A stretch of DNA of 64,000 nt from Haliclystus octoradiatus (taxonomy: Eukaryota; Cnidaria; Staurozoa; Stauromedusae; Haliclystidae): assembly GCA_916610825.1 (NCBI GenBank), contig OU744450.1, positions 22,319,338 to 22,383,337 on the forward strand, written 5' to 3'. Both the position numbers and the translations under genes were made by a program. Shown here piece by piece: positions 49,501-64,000 of this stretch (its first letter is position 1; every line of letters starts with the position of its first letter). The notes under the pieces were generated by a model that had not been told where the DNA came from, searched no databases, and saw nothing but the letters and a program-made list of their open reading frames with translations.

Positions 49501-50827
49501 TTTCAATTAGTAATCTTAAATTGATGTGATAAAAACAAATATATTCAAACAAAATTTGTGTTATTATCCATATAATATAATAATAATATATATATTTGAC
49601 TCTCAAACTGTTAAAAATACATGAAAATTATTTTCAATGTTTGAGGTAGACAACACCTCACTAAAAATTATAATTTACAAGAGTAACAGTAAGTATTTTT
49701 GTAATTTAATATTATTTAGCATTAACTAAAAGTTCAATATAGTAGTTATTAAAACATAGTACTTGAACAGTCTCCTTCGTAAAGATAAAAGGGTGGGATA
49801 TGCTGTAAGAATTGAAAGAATGTATAGAAGTTATATATGCCTATGTCCAGCTATCCGTGACTTAGAGATATGCAAATGCGCTATTATATGGATTAAGGAG
49901 GGAATCTAGTACGGCTGCTCATTGTCAATCTTCGCCTGAGATCAGTATTATGTTTCCATCTTTATAATACGAATAATACTGTAAATTAAATCCCATTTCT
50001 CAAGAAATAGGAGAGTTCTGTATAAAACACAGAAATGAAAATGTTATAATAGATAAATATCTTCATTTGGAATATTTTTGAGCAAAATAATAAGATTTTA
50101 AGAAAATTTACATTGAGCTATATACTCAAAACCTTCGAGAGACATTGGAAGTTATATGAGAGTGCTTAGAGTTATATATTTTATTCTGGAGATGTCATTT
50201 AATCAGGTATTGGTCCCATTGTAATGACGTGGCCACTATTCTCGTCTTGATTGGACGCATTATCGAGGAGCTGTATTTGCATGTTTACATCTTGAATTTG
50301 TGTATTGTATGCCAACCCAACCATAAATATATGAATAATTAAATAATGATATTTATAATTATTGTTACTTTAAATTTATAAAGTATTCTCTGCTTACTTT
50401 TTAAACTTATTAGAGAATACTTTGTTTGGCTTTACATTTTCATTTCATTGCATTTGATAATAATAGAGTGATAGCGACATTTGAGAACACACAATATGCA
50501 ATAAACAATTATCAATTGTATAAATATAGAAAAATATTGTTCATACATTTATAATTTTAAAGGTATCATGAAGAAATTTTTTTCATTTTATATATTTTAA
50601 ATCGTATTTATTAGATGAATGAATAAACCTTACATTTTGTATGTTTGTATATGTACTTGGACTATTAGAACACAAACAACGGTCTTTTTTGGTGACCACT
50701 TACGAAAAATCCAAAAGAGAGGAATTATTTCTAGAATGGATTATTTGATTGATCACATATGAGATATCTATTTTGTTTCCCTGAGCTGCACACCTAATTA
50801 AGTTAACAGACTGTTCAAGAGATGCTG
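46594..50827. other. Long AT-rich intergenic stretch; no gene seen
   Basis: Apart from the minisatellite at 48374-48510 I see only short AT-rich sequence, no family-recognisable protein frame, no tRNA and no long inverted repeat. Confidence 0.5.
48374..48510. repeat. 31-bp minisatellite, four units
   Basis: Four units of TGCAAGAATATTTTACTTAA followed by TTCAAAGTCAA, with a few substitutions (TTC for TTT, ACTC for ATTC, GAT for AAT). The fourth unit decays into TGCAAGAAAGTC. Confidence 0.9.
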
Positions 50828-53160
50828 ACTTAGTTAAAAGACAAGACATTTACAGTGTAGCTGGGTTATCACCAGTTGGTTACTCCTTTAAGCATTTCCC
50901 CCGGCAAAGTAATCGAAGAAGGGGAGGGACGGGTTTGATAATCAAAAGCACAATGAATGCAAAGTTGATTGATGCCAAAGAAACATCATGTTTTGAATTC
51001 TCAGAATGGAATATCAACATACATAATCATACAATCAAATTAATAGTTGTCTATCGTCCCATTCCATCTGCTGATCATCCATCTACATCCATATTATTTA
51101 TAGAACAATTCTCAATTTACTTGGAAAGCATTTTTATGAGACCTGAGACACTCATAATTGCTGGAGATTTAATTTCCATGTTGACTCCTCCGCAAACTAT
51201 GACAGCAAAAGATTATTAGATCTATTAGAGACGTTTGGTTTATCACAGCACGTAAATTTCAGCACTCTTACCTCTAGACATCTACAGACCTAATACTCAC
51301 AAGGTCTAGCAATGAAATTTCAATACATCATGTTCGCCCATCACTGTTACTATCAGATCACCTCTTTATTGAGTGTGAACTAAGCATTGACCGTCCTAAC
51401 ATCGAGACGAAGATTGTGCATTACCGTAAATGGAAGCAAATTAACATCGATGCTTTCAAGCTTGACATCACTTCTTCAGACCTCGCCACACTTCTTTCGA
51501 CAGCATTGAGAAGTTTGCCAAATGCTACGACGAAGCAATGTCCGAAAATTTAGAGCAATGTGCTCCCATCAAAAGCAAGGTTATGGTTGTCCCTCCAAGA
51601 GTACCAAGCATTCCCTTTGTGACATTGCTATTGAAGAAAGTTGGCATTGAAGCACTGTCTGCAAATTTTAGACCGATTAGTAATCTTCCTTTTGTAGGGA
51701 AGGTTGCAAAAAAGGCCGCCATTTATCAGATTGCAATGATAATGCTCCACTTCTTGATAACCAGTCATCGCATCGCAAATTCCATTCGAACGAAACGGAA
51801 TCCTTTTAAGCATGGACAGACAAGAGGTCACGCTACTGGTGCTATTCGATCTTAGTGCTGCTTTTGACACTATTGATCATTCGATTCTACTTAATACCCT
51901 GGAGAACGACTTCATGGTGTGGTTGACAATGCTGTGAAATGGATGACATCCTACCTATCTAAAAGAAATCAAAAAATCATTATTGGAGACTCAAAATCTA
52001 CTAAATTTATAATATCTTCTGGAGTTCCGTAAGCAAGCTGCATGGGACTGATTCTGTTTCTGTTGTACGTTTCCGGATTGTCGCAAGTGGTATCCAAACT
52101 TCTGCCTCGAATTCATGGGTATGATGACGAAACACAACTTTATTTATCTTTCAAACCTGATGATTCTTCAAAATTGCCACAAGAAGTTGCGATGCAACCC
52201 ATGGCTCAGTGTATCTTAGAAGTTCGTGCGTGGATGACTCAACACCATCTACTTATAAATGATATCAAAATAGAATTCATGATCATTGGATCTCGACATC
52301 AATTATCAAAGATTCATGAAATCCCTTTAATGGTTGGTGATGCTAGTGTTTCTTCAGTGAATCAAATGTGAAACCTTGGAGCCTGGTTTGACTGCAATAT
52401 GTCAATGAAGGTTTATGTTGGAATGGTGTGCAGCAAAGCATTTCACAGTATCTACAAAATCAGCAAAATTCGTAAATACCTAACAGAGGAATCTGCAAAT
52501 ATTCTGGTGCATACTTTTGTCACTTCCCATCTTGATTAATATGGTTCACTGCTATATGGTATTCCACAAAACCAAGTCGATCGGTTACAGAAGGTTCTGA
52601 ATGCTGTTGCCCGCGTTGTAACTTTCACATCTAAATTCAATCACATCACTCCCACACTTATTTATCTACACTGGCTACCAATCAATCAACAAATATTTTA
52701 CAAAATTGCTTTACTTGTCTTCAAATCTATTCATGGACATTCTCCGCAATATCTAACTAGCATTATACAAATAAAATATCCCGATCGCTACTCTCTGAGA
52801 ACTATAGTAAGGGTAGAATATTATCTTCTCATCGAACAAAACTAAGTCCGGAGATCGCTATTTTACTAACGCTGTATCCGTCATATGGAATTCATTACCA
52901 GAGGAAATCCGTTGTATCCCATTATTGGATAATTTTAAATCTTTATTAAAGACATATCTATTAAAATAGCTTACTTTTCATGACATTCTTATTTGTAAAT
53001 ATATAAAAAGTTTAAATATAGAATCTAGTTTTATTTCCTATCCTTTGATAATATTTTATTTCATTTTTGTATATACATTGAGTTTCTATGATTGATTTAG
53101 ATATCTAATGTAATTTCAGTATTTTAGAATATTTTTAAATTTAGCGCTTTAAAGTCTTTG
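50828..53160 (+). pseudogene. Decayed non-LTR retrotransposon (CR1/L2-like), 5'-truncated
   Basis: Plus-strand pieces in several frames keep the order of a LINE ORF2. Endonuclease: SPVGYSFKHFPR, GGTGLIIKST, VVYRPIPSADHP, LIIAGDL, then SDHLF in a shifted frame. Reverse transcriptase: FRPISNLPFVGKVAKK, FDLSAAFDTIDHSILL and HGYDDETQLYLSF. C-terminal region: LNAVARVVTFTSKFNHITPT, LHWLPINQQIFYKIALLVFK, WNSLPEEIRCIPLLDNFKSL, ending near 52969. The catalytic YADD box reads YDD, and stops and frameshifts interrupt the frame, so it is dead. The HWLP..FKI.LLVFK..HG..P.YL tail is typical of CR1/L2-type LINEs. The 5' part of the endonuclease is missing. A (ATT)n tract follows the 3' UTR. Confidence 0.88.
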
Positions 53161-54028
<868 letters not shown>

Positions 54029-55690
54029 TCAAATTGGAGAACTTGCTATATAACTATTATCATCATACCGCATCTTTTTTTATCAATAATCTGATTAGTG
54101 ATATATATCCCAAAACTCGATAGAATATTATCAATTTAGAAAACATCTCCAAGAGAATAGCTGCTGATCGAACAGTCAACAGATAACAAAACACTTCAAC
54201 ATCATGGAGGTCCCTTTAGGGGTTTTTGAAATATGAAATATTAGGACCCCCTAATAGAGCCTCGTTATGATTTTTGGTATCAATAAGTTTTATCAACTTA
54301 TTTGGCAACCGCTTGCATGTCACAAGCAATAATTCTGAAAGCCATGCGTCTCACCCAATCAATTCAAGACTTATTTTATCAGTTTATAGCTATTAGTGAA
54401 ACCCCAAACGAATGGAAAAAGGCATGGTCAGATCTGTGTTTAAAAGAATGGGTCCACAGAGAAAACAAAACTATAGGTCAATGGGGCCAATTGTTATGCT
54501 AATGCGTATTAGCATAATTAGACTAATATCAACTTCCCCTTTTTTCCCCTGTGTGTTACCCTTTATTTTATTAATTACATTTGACTCCGTTTTGAAATCT
54601 CTACGAGAGTGGATGCTATTTTATCACTCTCAATCAAGTTACCCTCATAACACGATAGCAATATTGACCCATTTATACAAGGCTTTCGAAAAGATCATTT
54701 CCGTCTCATTTCGAGATTCCCTGACAAAATGTTTGGTTTTCTCGAAAGACATGCATCAATGCATCCAAGCTATGGATACAGGGAAATCTACATCAGTTGT
54801 CTTTCATGACCTTTCAAAAACATCTGATGTTGTGCACCGTCAAATACTGTTGGCTAATATTTAAGCATAAAGCTATATATGTCCACTGCGATGTGATCTC
54901 ATAAAAATCTCTCTCACAGATCAGATCCAATCCTTAAAAATTGACGGCCATCAGTCGTTACCTTTCGAAACAAATTGAGGTGTTCCCTAAGGGTCCATTA
55001 CGGGACACTCCTATTCAACATTTACGTTGCCAACATGGCACACCTAACTATAGAGTCCTCATTTCTCCGGTATGCAGATGATATAGCATTAATATATATC
55101 TTTCTGGAACGAACACTGACACTACAACCGCAACTCTAAGGGCTCTAAACAAAAACTTGGAAAAAGTAACTCTATGGTTTGAGAAAAACTATCTTCTATT
55201 TAACCCACGCAAGACACAATTCATGATAGTGCACAATCAACACTCTACACAACTACCACCATCAACAAGAATACTAGTAAACAACGCTCAAATAGTATGA
55301 TCATCACAAATGAAGCTACACTAGATCAAGCTTTAACGATGAAGACACCTTTGCACCTTTGCGCATGTGCCTCTGTAACGCAAACCTTGCCCATTGCCAA
55401 TTGAGACACTATATCGATCATGCATTAATGAAAAACTTTCACATCTGCTGTACAAGCAATGCGTTCGACTTTATTTAGAGAACTGCATCACTTTTCTAAC
55501 CTCTGTTCCGTCTACAAATCTATCCAACCTTGAACCAAAAACATCACCACCACACTAAAATATGCCATGAAAATTTTCAAAGCATCAAGAAAAGACCATC
55601 AAACGACCATTATTCTTCATTCTCGTCACCCCATTAATGCTTTGTGACTAATTATGACTATTAAGTGACATTGTATTTTTTTGCTACAGG
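54029..55690 (+). pseudogene. Second decayed non-LTR retrotransposon RT region
   Basis: Plus-strand pieces in different frames: ETPNEWKKA followed by VRSVFKR (usual PdeWK.A.V.P.FK), LYKAFEKIISVSFRDSLTK, FHDLSKTSDVVHRQILLANI (usual FLDL.KAFD.V.H..LL), RYADDIALI with an intact YADD box near 55070, and LEKVTLWFEKNYLLFNPRKT. Frame breaks and stops separate them. An RT of the CR1/Jockey superfamily is clear; the clade is not. A MITE end at 54207-54246 interrupts the 5' part. Confidence 0.8.
54207..54246. repeat. End of the GAGGCCCTTT MITE family
   Basis: TCCCTTTAGGGGTTTTTGAA then ATATGAAATATT matches the minus-strand right end of the element at 1444-1677. Confidence 0.6.
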
Positions 55691-56458
55691 AGTACTATAG
55701 CAATATTCTTACACGCTCCACACCACATACAATCTTTGGGCATTGTGGCAAAACAAATTAAGTTTGATTGATCTGCCTCTGAGATTTTGCTTCTGTAGTT
55801 TACCAAATACAAACATCAATATTTTTGAATCCAAAGTTATTTATTGCAAAGAATCCCATAACAAAAATTATAAAATACTATTTACTTATTAAATTTGAAA
55901 TAAAAACAGACCGACTTACTGGTCTTTTATCTCGAAAATTATCCATACAAAATATTTATAGTGGCTTTAAGAAAGCGATTACTTCTACTGGTTGGCATCG
56001 TTTGCCAAACAATAAATATAAAACGTTTTGGAAAGGCGTGTCGTCATAGAACGTTTCCTAAAACCTTTTTGTTGTGCGAATTTATTTGCGGAACCAAACA
56101 GAAAAGGAGTCATATTTTCTTTCGAAGGAGAAAGCATGCACTTAATTTGAGAATGCAATGTAGCCTAGCTGGAAATGTGAGCAATAATAAATTGAATGAT
56201 ACGCTTCTTGAAGGTTTGCTATGCAAATTGCTTGAGTTTTAAGCGTACAAACATACCTTGTACATACAAAGGGACAACGACATAACTGTCATTTATAGGT
56301 TGAGATATTGCGAAAATGAGTGTTCAATTCCTTCAGTTGAATAGAAAAACCAAATGTGGCTGAGATGTCACAAAGCTCGCGTTGATTTAATAGTACTGTG
56401 CAAGATAGTTACCTAACACACTTTTTCATTAAAAACGTACATAGCCTTCAAAGAAAGC
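55691..56458. other. No gene seen
   Basis: Short open frames only, none with a recognisable family. A frame at 55961-56242 is slightly basic but has no motif I can name. Confidence 0.4.
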
Positions 56459-57065
56459 GTATCGAATTTATTAAATCGTATTTTAATATACAATATGATT
56501 GGAGGATTTGCATGATTAGCCATGGCTTATATCTTGATCTCAGTTGTTTCCCAACTCTCAGCATCAGGGCAGTAAAAGTTCACATATTTTGTACTCTCTG
56601 TTGTCGAATTCCACAATCTGCAGTTTGAGACCAAGTTTCATTGTATTGCTAATGCTATGAAAGCTTATCCCAGATTTCAAACTTTTTTTAAAGAGCTCAT
56701 TTTCATGCTGGTTATTTTAAGGCTCATTGAAGGTTTGGAACAGTTGAGCCAAAATTTTCGAATTGTATCGAATTTATTAAATCGTATTTTAATATACAAT
56801 ATGATTGGAGGATTTGCATGATTAGCCATGGCTTATATCTTGATCTCAGTTGTTTCCCAACTCTCAGCATCAGGGCAGTAAAAGTTCACATATTTTGTAC
56901 TCTCTGTTGTCGAATTCCACAATCTGCAGTTTGAGACCAAGTTTCATTGTATTGCTAATGCTATGAAAGCTTATCCCAGATTTCAAACTTTTTTTAAAGA
57001 GCTCATTTTCATGCTGGTTATTTTAAGGCTCATTGAAGGTTTGGAACAGTTGAGCCAAAATTTTC
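56459..57065 (+). repeat. Perfect tandem duplication, 301 bp with period 306
   Basis: 56459-56759 and 56765-57065 read identically base for base by eye, separated by the 5 bases GAATT. The unit contains GGAGGATTTGCATGATTAGC and the 3' phrase GGTTTGGAACAGTTGAGCC. No divergence is seen, so it is either very recent or an assembly artefact. Confidence 0.93.
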
Positions 57066-57844
57066 CTTTTGTTAAATCATTTTAATTCTCAGAATAGAAT
57101 GTATGTGTAGAATGAATAGATGTTCAGAACTTCAATTTTCCGAAATAAAAAAGGGATTGCTAAATTAATTTTGGAGCTATTGAACTTGATGTCACTCCAT
57201 TTTTAACATCAATGATATTATATGTTATAAGAACAATCATTTTTCAGAGGAAAGACACAAAAACATATTTCTGTGAAGCAGCACAAACAATCGAGGATAA
57301 AAGTATTTGCAATATTATAAGTTTTGAAAGTGAAAGGAAACATATATCCGCAAATTTGTGGATGGCAAAAGTTCCCTACATTTTTTAACTAATCAACCCT
57401 TCTTTCTGTTGAATGTTTTCAATTGATGTCATTGATGTAAAAGTATACTTCAAAGGTGATGATGAAAAAAATGGAGACCGCCAGATTGATTTTTCAGCTA
57501 TTGCAAGAATGTGCTCTAACATTGTGTTGCTTCTTTTTCAAAATGGTATTTACTGTCAAACCTCTACTATTAATTTGTTTCCCAAACTTTTTCCCATTTT
57601 GAAGCTCCAGAACAAGGGGATATAAATTAAACAAATTCGATTCTATATTAGGGAGTACTTTACGTCACATTACGTGATAATTAGGGAATCCCGAAATAGA
57701 GACTGACGCTAGTATTTTGGTTACGAATAACTGCAGGAGTTGGCTGCATAATGAACGAGAAATGGTATAATCCACGAGGCCGCCGAGAATTAATACGATA
57801 ATGTTATAGATTTGTGTACATGCTATTATAATATATACTTAGAG
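57066..57844. other. No gene seen
   Basis: AT-rich sequence. A frame of 70 codons at 57413-57625 has no recognisable family. Confidence 0.35.
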
Positions 57845-58600
57845 TATTGTTCTAATATATCACGAAGGTTTTCTACTATATGATTGGTCAAAAGAGAGTG
57901 CATGAAATCCTAGGGTAAAACATGGCTCCGAAAACCGTGAAAAACTGCTAGTTTCAAAGAGATTGATCTGTGATAAAATACAGAAATTATGGCTTTCCGA
58001 TTTAACAAGCCAATAAATAGCTCAATTATGACAATGAATTACAAAACGATATCTAGCCCAAGATGTTTGTATTTATTGAAAAGCGTGGTAAATGAGTTAT
58101 TGATCGTGCAGCATGCAAAATAAAAACACAGAATGATAGACAATTATAGTCGACGCTGTTTCAAGGTAAACCTAAAATTTAAGTAATGATTAGTACATTA
58201 ACTTCCTAGAGGACAATTATGCAAGTTATATTAGCAGACGTTCTACTTCTTCTATATGTCTTTCTTTATTCGACAATATGTATCTTGTTGTGGATGTGGA
58301 AAACCCTTTGCTTGGTTCATGAATTGAAATTGAATTTTAAATTGTGAATTTCGTGAATTAAAAATTCGCGGTCGAATGAGATTCCCACATTTGTTTTATT
58401 TTAGAAAAGGGTTACCACATGCTTGCCAATGTTTGTATTGATATTTACTGAACTCGTAAAAGTTGGGAGACACTCGGGAAGCTAAAAATTACTCGCTAGG
58501 AGCTCGTGATTTCTAGCGCTTCACATGTGTCTCCCAACTTTTTCTCGTTTAGTAAATAAGAATACAAACATGGCAAGTGTGTGGTAACCCTTTAGTAATA
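57845..58600 (+). repeat. 715-bp dispersed repeat, copy 2, about 755 bp
   Basis: Co-linear with 19378-20092, with small insertions such as one near 58138-58160. It ends in the same hairpin (58405-58592) and GTGGTAACCCTTTA. Two separate insertions of this size confirm it as a mobile or dispersed element. Confidence 0.85.
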
Positions 58601-61600
58601 CTATTTATAATATTATATTGATGATATCATTATATCATAATGTGTACATACGTGAAATTGTATACTGCTAGTCTCGTAGCGCCAATACTGAAACGCAACC
58701 CATATTATGAGATTGCATTTTGATATTGAAAGATTAAAAATATATATAAGGTTAATGCTTACAATTAATCTATATAACTTAAAAGATATTTTTATCGATT
58801 GTGTAATATATTATAACCTATTTACCACACATGGTTTCATTCAAGTATCGCGGCTATAACTATGAGATGAATAAATCTCACATACATTTCATATCATATT
58901 GAATCGCTTAGTAACAGCACATTTTTTACTGCCGGTTCGAAAAAGGGCTATTCATTTTTCTTTCTCCACTTCTATTCAGTTTCATTGGAATTATTTCATC
59001 GATTAGAACCCTTTTTATAGATGGTCAAAAACATGTTTATTATCATACACTCGACGAAGATATAGAATAGATCATTGACCCATTGCTATTTTTATCTTAG
59101 CTGACTCATGTGAAATAGAAGTAAACAACACTGTAATTTGTTGCAGTATGGGACTTTTTATGTTGATTGTTCCTGTTTGGGTGACGCTTACAATTTAATT
59201 TATTGAAGGTTAATTGATGTCAAAGGTAAATTTGTATTATAGATGCCCGGTCTTTATACGATGCTGATATGTTGAACGGTAGCGCGATGCAAATGTCATG
59301 CTCAGGTGTAGAGTCCACACACGGTACCATTATGGAGACCGCGTTTGATTCCTCTTGATCGGTGTACAAAATGTATTTTCTATATTTTACTTCATTTCAG
59401 TGCTTCGTTTGCATGCAAATCAAGCTTATAGGTCATGTTATTGGATAAAATATAGTAGTTTATAAAGTAGCAGAACAACCACACACTACACACAACTACA
59501 CCATCTCCAAGGATGCTCATACACAGTATGACTAATTAAACCTGCTGTCAAAGGAAACAGATTTCTTCGCTCAGTTGCACGTTTTCAGTAACTATTCTGC
59601 TCTTTTACATGTCTTCTATGATAAATAGCAATAATCTGTGATTCTGTGGTTATACGCTTCGCTTCGTAGGTTTTCAAATACACAGACATAAGACTCATCC
59701 AACGCCCCTAAAGAATCTACCTTCGTAATCTGCTTATAAGCATCCCAACACTAAACCATAGGAGATTTATACATACGTGTTGAACATTGTCGGACTGTGC
59801 TAACAAAATTTATCCAAATCGATCACCCATATCCATTCATAAAGCAAATTTATAATTTACTTCAAACATATTCGGCAAATCAGCAATTCTTTGTGCTCTT
59901 TCGGTGAAGATCGAGCTATTTGATAATAATTGAGCTCCTATATAGTGAACATGTTCCATAGAGATATAATGTCCTGAAGTCCTTAATATATGTTACATAG
60001 CTCATCCTAAGTAACATATATTGATATTGAACACAGGCGAAGGTATTTGCTTGAAACAAAATCCATTTTTCTAGTTTTCAGCCAATATTTCTTGTTAAAT
60101 GTCCACCTTTGAAGTATTTCGGTTACTTCATTGATTTAATATTCCCTAAAGCACTCGAAGACTCCAATATTGATCGATATAAGCAACACCCGGCAAACAA
60201 GAGTTGTTTTCGTATTGCAATTGGATCAAATTTGTCAACACGATGATATCTACGAAGTTTCTACTGAAAATGTTGAAAGTTATTATACCTTTGCGTCAAA
60301 TACCTCTCGTTTCTTATCGAATTGTATTTGTAGATTGATGTAAGAATTAGTTTAATAAACGTTTATTTGGATATTTACTTGTTTCCCCATGTAAATCAAA
60401 TTGTACTCATCTTAATTAATGCTTGAACAAAGAAAACATTTTTTGGGAATTCATGGTAAGAACAGATTAATTTGTCTTCTTTAGCAAAAGTTGGAGATCG
60501 GAAATTTTTATAAATTAATAATATAGTCAGAGTTTCTTCTTGATAACAATTCACAAATCACAATTCATTATTTCAGTTGTTATAAATAATGTATGCAATA
60601 AATATAAATATAAGACTATACTACATTATCTCATTTTATAGTAGCTTGATATATAGTTATCATTCAGTAACATGTTGAACTAAAATGAACAATAAAATGT
60701 TACTTACGTTGCTATAAATCTGATCTCCTGAAATATTATTTGTCTTTGTCAATCTTTATAGTTATTTTCACACACAGGAATTTTCAGAAAATTTGTTAAC
60801 AACTTCTATTGGATTATAGCTAATACTAATTCCATCGTTTTGACGTGCGTTGGACTGTAAAATTATTTTTTAACATGCATTTAATTGAATGTTCACTTGA
60901 CGATGCATGTGAATCAAATTTTATACTTATCTTAATGCTTGAAAAGAGAAAATATTTTCATAAAAATAAACAAATTGTCTGTTTGATATATAAAAACTGA
61001 AACATTTCTTAAATGCTTGTATAAGAACAAATGGGTGAAGCTAAAGTAACTTGGAAAACAAAAATTATAATATAATAACAAAATAATTGCTTGAATTATC
61101 GTTAAAACCCAAAAGAATAAATGTTGAACTTTGGGGACATATTTTGTCCTAACCTCAAACCGCACGTTTTAGTGACTCATGTAGTTATTTTAACTTTTAC
61201 AGATTTTGAATAATCTAATTTTTTAATAATAGAGTGGTACATTGCTATTATGCAGAAGAAGAATATGTATGACGAAGATTATCACTCAACAATTTGATTA
61301 ACATAACCGGATAAATCTCTGAATGGGATGTACACAAAAACTCGTATTTGCTTTAATTAATCTAATCTGGTCACGATCGGTCACGATCTAGTATAGCTTC
61401 ATTATGATCAAACGTTGAATCATTTATCAATAATACATTATACGATGAAAACTTGTCGTCCATGACATCATTATAATGGACGAGGTATAGTCAAGGGGTA
61501 TGGGTTGCCCTATAGGGTAGAAATTGATGAACTTTTCTAAGGCAGCCTTTCGGTGATTCGTCTAGACCCCATCAGCTGCCTGTATTTTGCACGATGCCAA

Positions 61601-63519
61601 ATCAATCTGATTGCAAGTATAGTTGCTCGGAACAAGCTATTATCGACGACATGCTTGACTACAGCGAATGAATATACTTAAGGATATTAAATGGTTTAGC
61701 AGTGCACGGTGCATCTTATTTATTGGGGGATTCATGTATTAAATGAGGGTAATATAAGGATAATAGCGATAATAAGAAAAAGATGATGAGATTATTAAAC
61801 AGAAATCGAATGGATAAAATGATTTATTGTTGTATGTTCTAGATAAACAAAGTAAGTCAGCAATTAAGCATATTATGATATTTGGGTACCTGTCTCAACT
61901 TCTTCGAATCTATATGGTCTATGAGCAATCTTTGATAAAGTCCCAGGCGCAGTCCAGGAAAGAGTGTGCAATTTGAACTAATTGTAAATATTTTGAATTC
62001 TACAGCTTAGTATGTGTTGACCATGTGTTGACAGAGATCCATAAATTATCAAAACTTGATGTAAAATTTCAGTTTTTTCAATTCATTGTTATTTGAGTGT
62101 GTAGTATGAATAGGAGCGTTCTAAAGACAATGGAATGAAAAGAACAAAAGGAGAAAACAATAGAGAACTGAAATTGATCTATTTTAAATGTGTCTATTCT
62201 AGTAACTTTGCAATAACCAATACCCATACATATGTCTGTCGTGATAAACAATTAACTTCGATAAACATGTTTGTAAAATGGGATTCCCACCCTGTACAAT
62301 TCAAGATGAATTCATGAAGAATAAACTTATTATGCTAGATTTGTCCCAGGTGAAATGATGGATTGGTTAGTTAAGCTGTCTTACTCAAAAATCGGAAAAT
62401 TGAGAAACAATTTGTCGATCTATGCATAGAGCATACCAGGATCTATAAATATCGTATATGTATTATACACATATGTAGCGATTGTGTAACACAGCAACAA
62501 CACAACCCATCATCATCATCATCATCATTTATTCAGAATTACCTGATAAGTGTGCATCAATTGTTAACAGTATTAAGACACTTTTTTCACAGGACTGACT
62601 CACAACACACAACACAACACAACAAAACACAACACAACACAATAGTGTAAAACACAGAACTTTGTAATAAAATAGCCAAACTGGTCGTTCATTTCGGTGT
62701 AGTTTTTATATTAATACATTAACTCGAATTGTTGTTGGCTACTGTATGTTTGTACAGTATTTCAATGTGATTAAGTAACCTTAATCTGATTATCCATCTA
62801 CCTAATAAAAAGTTATGCAGATTAAGCCGATTATGTTCAACGTCTTACTTGCGTGAACTTACTAATCATTGTTTAGCATACCTCACATGTACAGCTTCTT
62901 TGATTCATTCAGATATCTTGTTACTGTTATTTAACTAGGGCCTTTATATGCAACATCATTGATTGAATTCTGATGTCATCATACTTGAGCATTTGGATAT
63001 TCATTATGTTAAACGCAGGATCAAGCCTTTATCCAGCGATCAATCCGAATGTCTATAGCAGATTAAATCAAGCACAGTTTTTAAGCTGATCAAATTAGAT
63101 ATGAGCCAATTTGTAAAGTCCCCGCTAAACAGCGCTGATTGGATGAAGGATCGCTCGTGACATTCCCGTTGGAATTTGGTCCGATACCTCCGGTTTCCTA
63201 ATAAAGTTTGTACTGAGAGAAAAAGCTCTTCCCTCTATTTCTGCGATGTGTATCGATTTATTATTCTTTTATACAATATTGAGCTGTCCTACGTGCTGCT
63301 AATATGGTGCTGAATATGAAATCGTTGCTAAATCTTCATTTTATATTGGAAAGTAATTTATTTTAACTTTTGAATCAAAGCTATTTTTGTTGTTTCCTTA
63401 ATAATCGCGGGAATTGACTTTTACCGCTAACACACATGGGTAAAATTGCAAAAATAACTTATCTTGAGGGTTGATCTATGCTTTGTTGAATTTCTGCTAT
63501 TTATTACGGGATGTCATAT
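58601..63519. other. Long AT-rich stretch; no gene seen
   Basis: No coding exon with recognisable similarity on either strand. Simple repeats only at 62508-62528 and 62601-62642. Short exons of an unknown gene could be missed here. Confidence 0.4.
62508..62642. repeat. Two short simple repeats: (CAT)n and (CACAA)n
   Basis: (CAT)7 at 62508-62528, and ACAACACAAC-type pentanucleotide repeat at about 62601-62642. Confidence 0.9.
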
Positions 63520-63665
63520 CAATGAATACAAGCAAATACCAATTTATCAATCGAGTAATTCCATGGTGGAACAGTTTACCAGAGAGTGTAACCTCCTAAT
63601 TATTAATTTCTTTCAAATCAAAACTGAACACTGTTGATCTAAATGCCTTAGGCAAAGCTAAGTAA
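63520..63665 (+). pseudogene. LINE ORF2 3'-end fragment
   Basis: The plus-strand frame reads NRVIPWWNSLPESVTS, a stop, then FKSKLNTVDLNALGKAK. The phrase RV.P.WNSLPE.V...S.N.FK..LD is the usual C-terminal end of Jockey/CR1-type LINE ORF2. Only the last 40-50 codons are present. Confidence 0.7.
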
Positions 63666-64000
63666 CAATCTATATGGACTACTAGTATAGTTAACACAAT
63701 TAACACATTTCAATTGTATGCTTTCTTTATGTATTTAAAGGATATATGTAAGTGGAAGTTTTACTTTTCTATATGATCCGGTCAGTATCTTTGACAAATA
63801 AACAACAGCAACATGTTGCTGTGCCATTGGATGCTGCAATAGGTTTCCGAAGTGTATAAAGTTTTCAAAATTCTGTCTTGAAAAGGAAATTCAGACAAAA
63901 GCATTGCCATGGTTTAGTAGCTAAAACCAGGACACAAAATACCTAACAATCTACACTGTCGGGTAACAACACTTACCATGTCTTCGTTTTTATTCTGCAT

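Overview
This is an AT-rich, intron-containing metazoan nuclear DNA window. It holds three complete multi-exon protein genes in a sea of transposable-element debris and very long trinucleotide arrays. Two of the genes are neuronal receptor types (an NMDA-class glutamate receptor and a nicotinic acetylcholine receptor subunit), so the source is an animal with a nervous system. The repeat style (tRNA-headed SINEs, many foldback MITEs, the palindrome TAGGCCTA, 320-bp tandem units) would fit a marine invertebrate, but I cannot name the phylum from this window.

Layout. 0.9-10.5 kb (+): PIGC, the GPI-GlcNAc transferase subunit, rebuilt as 8 coding exons giving 290 residues. Its introns hold an 18-bp minisatellite, a SINE with target-site duplications, and many TTCATGAAC-type repeats. 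10.5-16.5 kb: non-coding, with foldback elements and a perfect (ATT)208 array. 16.55-28.9 kb (+): an NMDA-class receptor, 5 coding exons, 879 residues. Its introns carry a 715-bp dispersed repeat, a Harbinger-type inverted-duplication element holding transposase fragments, and a SINE nested in a mariner-like MITE. 29-35 kb: non-coding, with a six-unit array of 318-324-bp repeats. 35.3-41.0 kb (-): an alpha-type nicotinic receptor subunit, 5 coding exons, 486 residues. 41-50.8 kb: non-coding, with a foldback element and two long (AAT)n arrays. 50.8-55.7 kb: two decayed non-LTR retrotransposons, the first ending in about 870 bp of (ATT)n. 55.7-64 kb: mostly unannotated AT-rich DNA, with a recent-looking 301-bp tandem duplication, a second copy of the 715-bp repeat, and a small LINE 3' fragment.

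In all three genes every exon join keeps frame with canonical GT/AG borders, and the exon lengths sum to exact codon multiples (873, 2640 and 1461 bp including stops). The three genes do not form an operon or pathway. The two receptors are both postsynaptic ligand-gated cation-channel types and lie tail to tail, but nothing in the sequence shows shared control. The most biologically interesting gene is the NMDA-class receptor, because its pore-tip asparagine position and its normally near-invariant M3 gate motif are both altered.
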